Shown here: positions 59,231 through 64,000 of the stretch, one piece after another
Layout: each line of letters starts with the position of its first letter
Position numbering within the stretch: the first letter of the stretch is position 1
NCBI GenBank assembly: GCA_021904315.1
Contig: CM038911.1
Span: 21,177,390-21,241,389 of the forward strand
DNA from: Sphagnum magellanicum
Lineage: Eukaryota > Streptophyta > Sphagnopsida > Sphagnales > Sphagnaceae
Reading direction: 5' to 3'
Length of the DNA stretch: 64,000 nucleotides
Made by a program: the position numbers and the translations under genes
The notes under the pieces: generated by a model
What the model was told of the DNA's origin: nothing
The model's database searches: none
Seen by the model: the letters and a program-made list of their open reading frames with translations, nothing else

Positions 59231-62200
59231 ATGTTAGGGGATTTGAACCCTTACTTCAAAACATATTTTGCTCATGTGGAATAGTAGTTTGCATATGTTG
59301 AAAATTCAAGCTCAACTAGTTAGGTTTCATTAATTACTGGAGTAGGAAAGTAATTAGGTTACTTTCACAAGGTTGAATTACTTTCGTTACTTATTTTAGT
59401 TTGGTTATTTATGGTTTGGTCTTTTAGTTAAATACCTTGGTGTTGATGGTTTGACTCTCTTTTCTACATTACACAAGTTTGTGTATTTCATGTGACAAGA
59501 ACCTTGGAGAGTTCTTAATCTTGTGTTTTGTGTTGTGAGCATTATGTTGTAGTTTCCTTTCAATAAAGATTTATGTTTGCACTTGAATAGATCTCCTATT
59601 TGTTAACAGCGTACACTAACAACCCACCCCAAGTTCCAATCCCCCAACCACATCAAACAAATACTCCAACTTCAAACAAAGCATCATAAAATTATAAAAT
59701 GGCTTGTAATGTGCATAGAATGACAATTTACAAACTTATGTAATTAGTGTGCTTCAATTCTAAGAAAAAAGGTCAAGTCATAGAATATTATAATTGCAAT
59801 CATCCATCACAAAAAACTACTCCATTAAAATGAGTTATAACCAAAAAAAAAAAACTACTTCAAAAAATAGGTCATTTTGCCTTTAACAATTGACACAATA
59901 TCACACATTTGTGTCCTTCCATTAAGTGATGACCTTTTCAAAATGGAAGTTTTCGATTGTGTATAATCATTGTGCACAAAATCGAATGCATAAATCCAAA
60001 TGAAACATTATGTGATTCCTCAATTGATCTTAATCAATGCCACTATTGGAAACTAACATTCATCTTCCACAAACTCAATGACCTGAACACATGTTATCTC
60101 AAAAATCTTTGTGAATTTTGAGAGCTTGTTTTTTTAAATTCAAAAAGAATTAAATTTGGCCCATAGTTGAATGATAAGGTTTGTAGGAAAATCCTTTTTC
60201 ATGATTATTTTGTTGTTTACAACCATTGACATCTTTATAAAAAAAATTGCAAATCCAAAGCATGGCCATCAAACAAAGCTTTCAACCAAACCCCATCCCT
60301 TTCCCACATGTTGTGAAGCCCACAATAGGTAGCTCTTTGATGACATTCAAATGTTGGTGGAAAACATCTTTAGCATTAGTGGTTGATCAAGGTAGAGCAC
60401 ACCTAATGCCAGCATTAGTTCATGGTTTGAAATTTTGTTTTGCAATTCATGGACATGAAAATTGGTAGAATTTTTATAACTTTGTTTCACATGAGCTAAC
60501 AACAAAGGGAAGATTGGTTTTAACACGCATTTGACATTGCCTATTGCAAGACAATGTTAATTCACAGAATACTTAACAAGTTAAAAAAACTCAATAATAA
60601 GGAAATTTACATTCATTTTGTTAGATTTGCACACTAACTCATTGGTAGACTTTTGCTACTAAATGTTTCAAAAGCATTCATGTATGAATCTAATTTATTT
60701 TAAAGATAATTGTAAAAATTATAAAACTTTAGTTAACAAATCTTCATTATGTGTCAATAAAATCACATTAAGATGTCCCAAGATTGGGGAAACTTGGTCA
60801 AGGCATGGACACAATCCAAAAATGATAAAATTACAAGTAAACCCAAAATTAGCTCCAAATCACAAAGGAGGTTTAAGTTGTCACCAACAATGATGTTTTG
60901 AGGTGCATCAACATGCATCTTTGCAATCCAAGGTCAATATTGTTCCATGATGCATTTCACAAAAAATAACTCATACTAATCAAGTTTGTTGTCACATTTT
61001 TAAACAACTTGTATTTCTTTTTTTGAGCACATCACATAACTTTGAAATTCAAGAAATTCCTTAAGTGAATGAGAAAAAAAGCCATAGAAAGCCTAAAGGA
61101 AGGCTTCCAAGCAAGCCACCAAACTCAACTTTAATAAAACCCATACAACCAAGTTTGTTTGATGAGCAAAACAATGCACTCCCATAAAAAATGGAGCCAC
61201 ATTCTTAGATTCTCCTTCACATGTGTGGTCACACCAAATTTTGCACCTTCAAAAAACACTACTAACATCACATCCCATTGATATGAACTTTGTTCCCAAT
61301 TACTTAACACTCAAACCCCCAAATGTGACCATTGCATTGACCATTTTAATAATTTTTTACACACCAAAATTTTTCACACATACCAAAAACGAAATTTGTT
61401 TCCAACATTAAACAATATACAAGTGAATGGATATCCAAGAAGTTTTGTCAATTGTAATGACCAATTTTCTAATGGAACTAAAGTAGCGAACATCCCTAGA
61501 AGAAAATTTTAATTAAACTAGCAACATTATTTCAAAAACTTCTCACAATTATAGCCAATAGGCATAAGTGTGGCAATACCTTCCCCCAAAAAATTGTTTT
61601 ATCTTGCTTAAAGGTGATTTTTTTTTCAAAAAAAAGGAATTTGCAACAAAATATTCTAGTTTCCAAAAATTGTGTCACCTTTTAATGACTTTTCGTTGCA
61701 AAAAATGAATAGTAATGACTTCATATGCATTAACAAATAATAATTTTGCAAAACAGTAGCATTCCAAATGGAATCCAAAAACAATTCATTTCATGGATTT
61801 TGTTTAAAAGTGTGTTTGATTTTAAGCATATTAAAAAAATCTTTTAAACCTTTGAAATTAGTTTTTATTCAATCCCTAAACATCAAATGGTAAACAAAAA
61901 TAAACTAAACAATTATTTTTCTTGTCTTACAAAATTTTAACAACCAAATCCAAAATAGAAGGACACATAAAGGTTGTGTAATTTGTTCATTACATGAATG
62001 TTGGCTTTTAAGGTTGAAATAGAAAAAACCTACTTCGATTCAACATTAATAGCCTTGGTGTTGCGCCTATTTGTATGCTTCAATAGTTTATCAAATTTAA
62101 AAACATGAAAATTTTCATTGTCTTTTACTTTGGGGCAAATTATACAATGTTCTTGGTGCACATCACTTCCAAGTCATTTATTACAAATTCAGCCTAAGGT

Positions 62201-64000
62201 AAACATGTGGCCCATTTATTTTAGAAACATTTCAATCCTTCATGATTACATTTCCTATTCGAGCAAAATCATAGTCAAAGGAGCCACCCAAGTGAGTGAA
62301 CACTCCTTAAAACTGTATTTTTATATGTTTGAAAGATCGTAAGGGAATCATAATAGTTCAGATTGTCATAAATTTTTTTGGAATATTTTTCATTAATTGC
62401 AAAGTTTACATGCTCAAATCTTGACACAAATCAAAAATGTTTTTTGCATGTTCAAAGCACTCAAACCTTGAAAGTAAACAATCCTTGTTTTTTTCAAACA
62501 TCCTTTTTTTCTACCAAATGTGCACCATTCCTTTTGAAAATTGGAGAGGATTTTAACATTGATGATTAAAAAGCCAAAAAGACTTGAACTTATGAAAATT
62601 TTTTTTATAACCCATTTGAGCACATTTGGTTCAAGAATGTTTTTGACCCTGAAAATTATGGATTTTGAAAATGTGGTTTTAACAAAAGTTGTTCATACAT
62701 ATGTGATAGAGGGCATGAATGAATAATATACATGATATAAAATCAATTTGTAGTCAAAATGTATTTATATCTAAAATGCAATGTTAAATGGTGGTATATA
62801 CAAAAAATTTAATCCTATATTTTGATTTAAATTTGGACTAAAACATGTCATAAAACTAACACTAATAAAAAAATTTCATTTAGATCTATTCATATCTAGT
62901 TTCAAAACTTAAAATCCAATAATGAAAGTATGATAAAAACATCAAAATAACAAATCTAACTATGGAAATGAAGTTTTTCTAGAAAACAAAGTGTTTTTGT
63001 TTCATACTTCATCAAAATTCAATGTTCTATAATGAATCTCCCTTCATTCTCTTCCTTCTTCCAAGATATAACCATCTAAAAAAAACAATCCTATGATCTA
63101 TTCAAATTCAAATGGTGACAAAAACTATGTAATCTAGCTAATAATTCCTAAAACAGTAATTAGGTAAGTAGAAATATATTGACTAACTATTACCACGAGT
63201 AATTACTCCCTTAACAAATGGGGTATCTGAAATGAAAAGTTTTAAGTTATAAACCGATGCAAGAATGACATATGTCATGTGTAATCCTTGGATAAAGACT
63301 TTTACCTTGGCGCCGCTGGCTCCTCTTACCGTGATTTCACCCCTTCATTAATTATTAAAGTTAAAACTACAAACTTTTATATTGGATTGATAACAATAGT
63401 TTGTGAAACATGACATTTAGAATTGATGACAACTTTGACGTCAACAACAAGGTAGATGAGCCTAAACTTGAAGATTTTCAAAACAACCAACAAGGCATCA
63501 TATTATGCATTATGCCCAAACCCAAAAACAAAAAACCCAATGGCAAGAACTTACACATGCACAATGCACAATGCACAATGCACAATAATCAACACAAGTT
63601 TGAAAACTTGCAAAAACATAAGACAAGAACACAAGCAACAAAATATAGTGTGCACACCTTTAAATGAAAGAAAGATAGACTTTTAGATTATAAGTTTCAA
63701 ATCCTGATCATTGATTTGCACATTGCCATACAGCAATTTCGAGTCAAAGACCATTGCTTCTAACACAAGCTTTTGGAATCAATGCAGCCCTTAAATTTGT
63801 CAACAAGGATCCATTCACCAAAGTAATAGCCTCTACCATCAAAACATCATAGTACCACCCAAATTCAAAATTCAACTTCAAACACAACTTCAAATTACAT
63901 GACATAGGTTACAAGCACCTTAAAAAAATTTGATTACATATTGCAAATTGAATTGTGATGCTACAAGTACATAGCAATTTCCATAAAAACCTAGCTACAA
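59231..64000. other. AT-rich flank, no gene recognised
   Basis: Open frames are all below 90 codons and carry no recognisable motif. A short run of ATGCACA words repeats near 63,560-63,585. The composition is like the left flank, consistent with old transposon-derived DNA. Confidence 0.5.

Overview
This window is nuclear DNA of a plant. Introns use GT-AG splice sites, genes are split and lie on both strands, and long AT-rich flanks hold decayed DNA transposons. The gene families include a GT31 Hyp-O-galactosyltransferase, a phytocyanin, an NFRKB-like INO80 subunit and two plant-specific families of unknown function. The dead hAT-like and DUF7869-like elements resemble ones I associate with bryophytes, so a moss-like or other seedless plant is my best guess. 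That guess is weak, and no organelle or rRNA sequence is present to settle it.

Layout. Positions 1-10,600 are AT-rich and carry a dead PIF/Harbinger transposase (3,122-4,267) and short tandem repeats. Positions 11,000-38,600 are the gene-rich core: an NFRKB-like gene (+, 11,811-16,344), a small uncertain gene (+, 18,341-18,739), a very large multi-exon gene ending in a protein-kinase domain (-, 20,461-29,163), an HPGT-type galactosyltransferase in about twelve exons (+, 32,184-36,190), and a 90-residue single-pass membrane protein in two exons (-, 37,965-38,563). Positions 39,100-48,900 are repeat-rich, with several short tandem arrays, a dead hAT-like element and a dead DUF7869-type element. 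Positions 48,900-54,700 hold a second small gene island: a two-exon phytocyanin that has lost its copper ligands (-, 50,128-50,766) and a two-exon gene of the family with CRGCLxYSS and FYPxRRRPK motifs (-, 53,578-54,660). A fold-back repeat cluster separates them. From 54,700 to the end I see only AT-rich repetitive DNA, including an inverted copy of a repeat also found near 42 kb.

The genes do not form a pathway or an operon; they are independent eukaryotic genes. I joined exons by hand using splice consensus, phase agreement and family conservation. The last exons of the galactosyltransferase, both exons of the small membrane protein, and both exons of the phytocyanin are well supported. 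The junction between the giant exon and the kinase lobe, and the second exon of the galactosyltransferase, are not settled. I found no convincing new multi-gene system. The best leads are the ARM-like/kinase giant protein with a cysteine-rich C-terminus, a small gene whose reading frame appears to continue past a TGA codon, a probable GC-AG intron, and a 125-bp direct repeat that brackets exon 1 of the galactosyltransferase.
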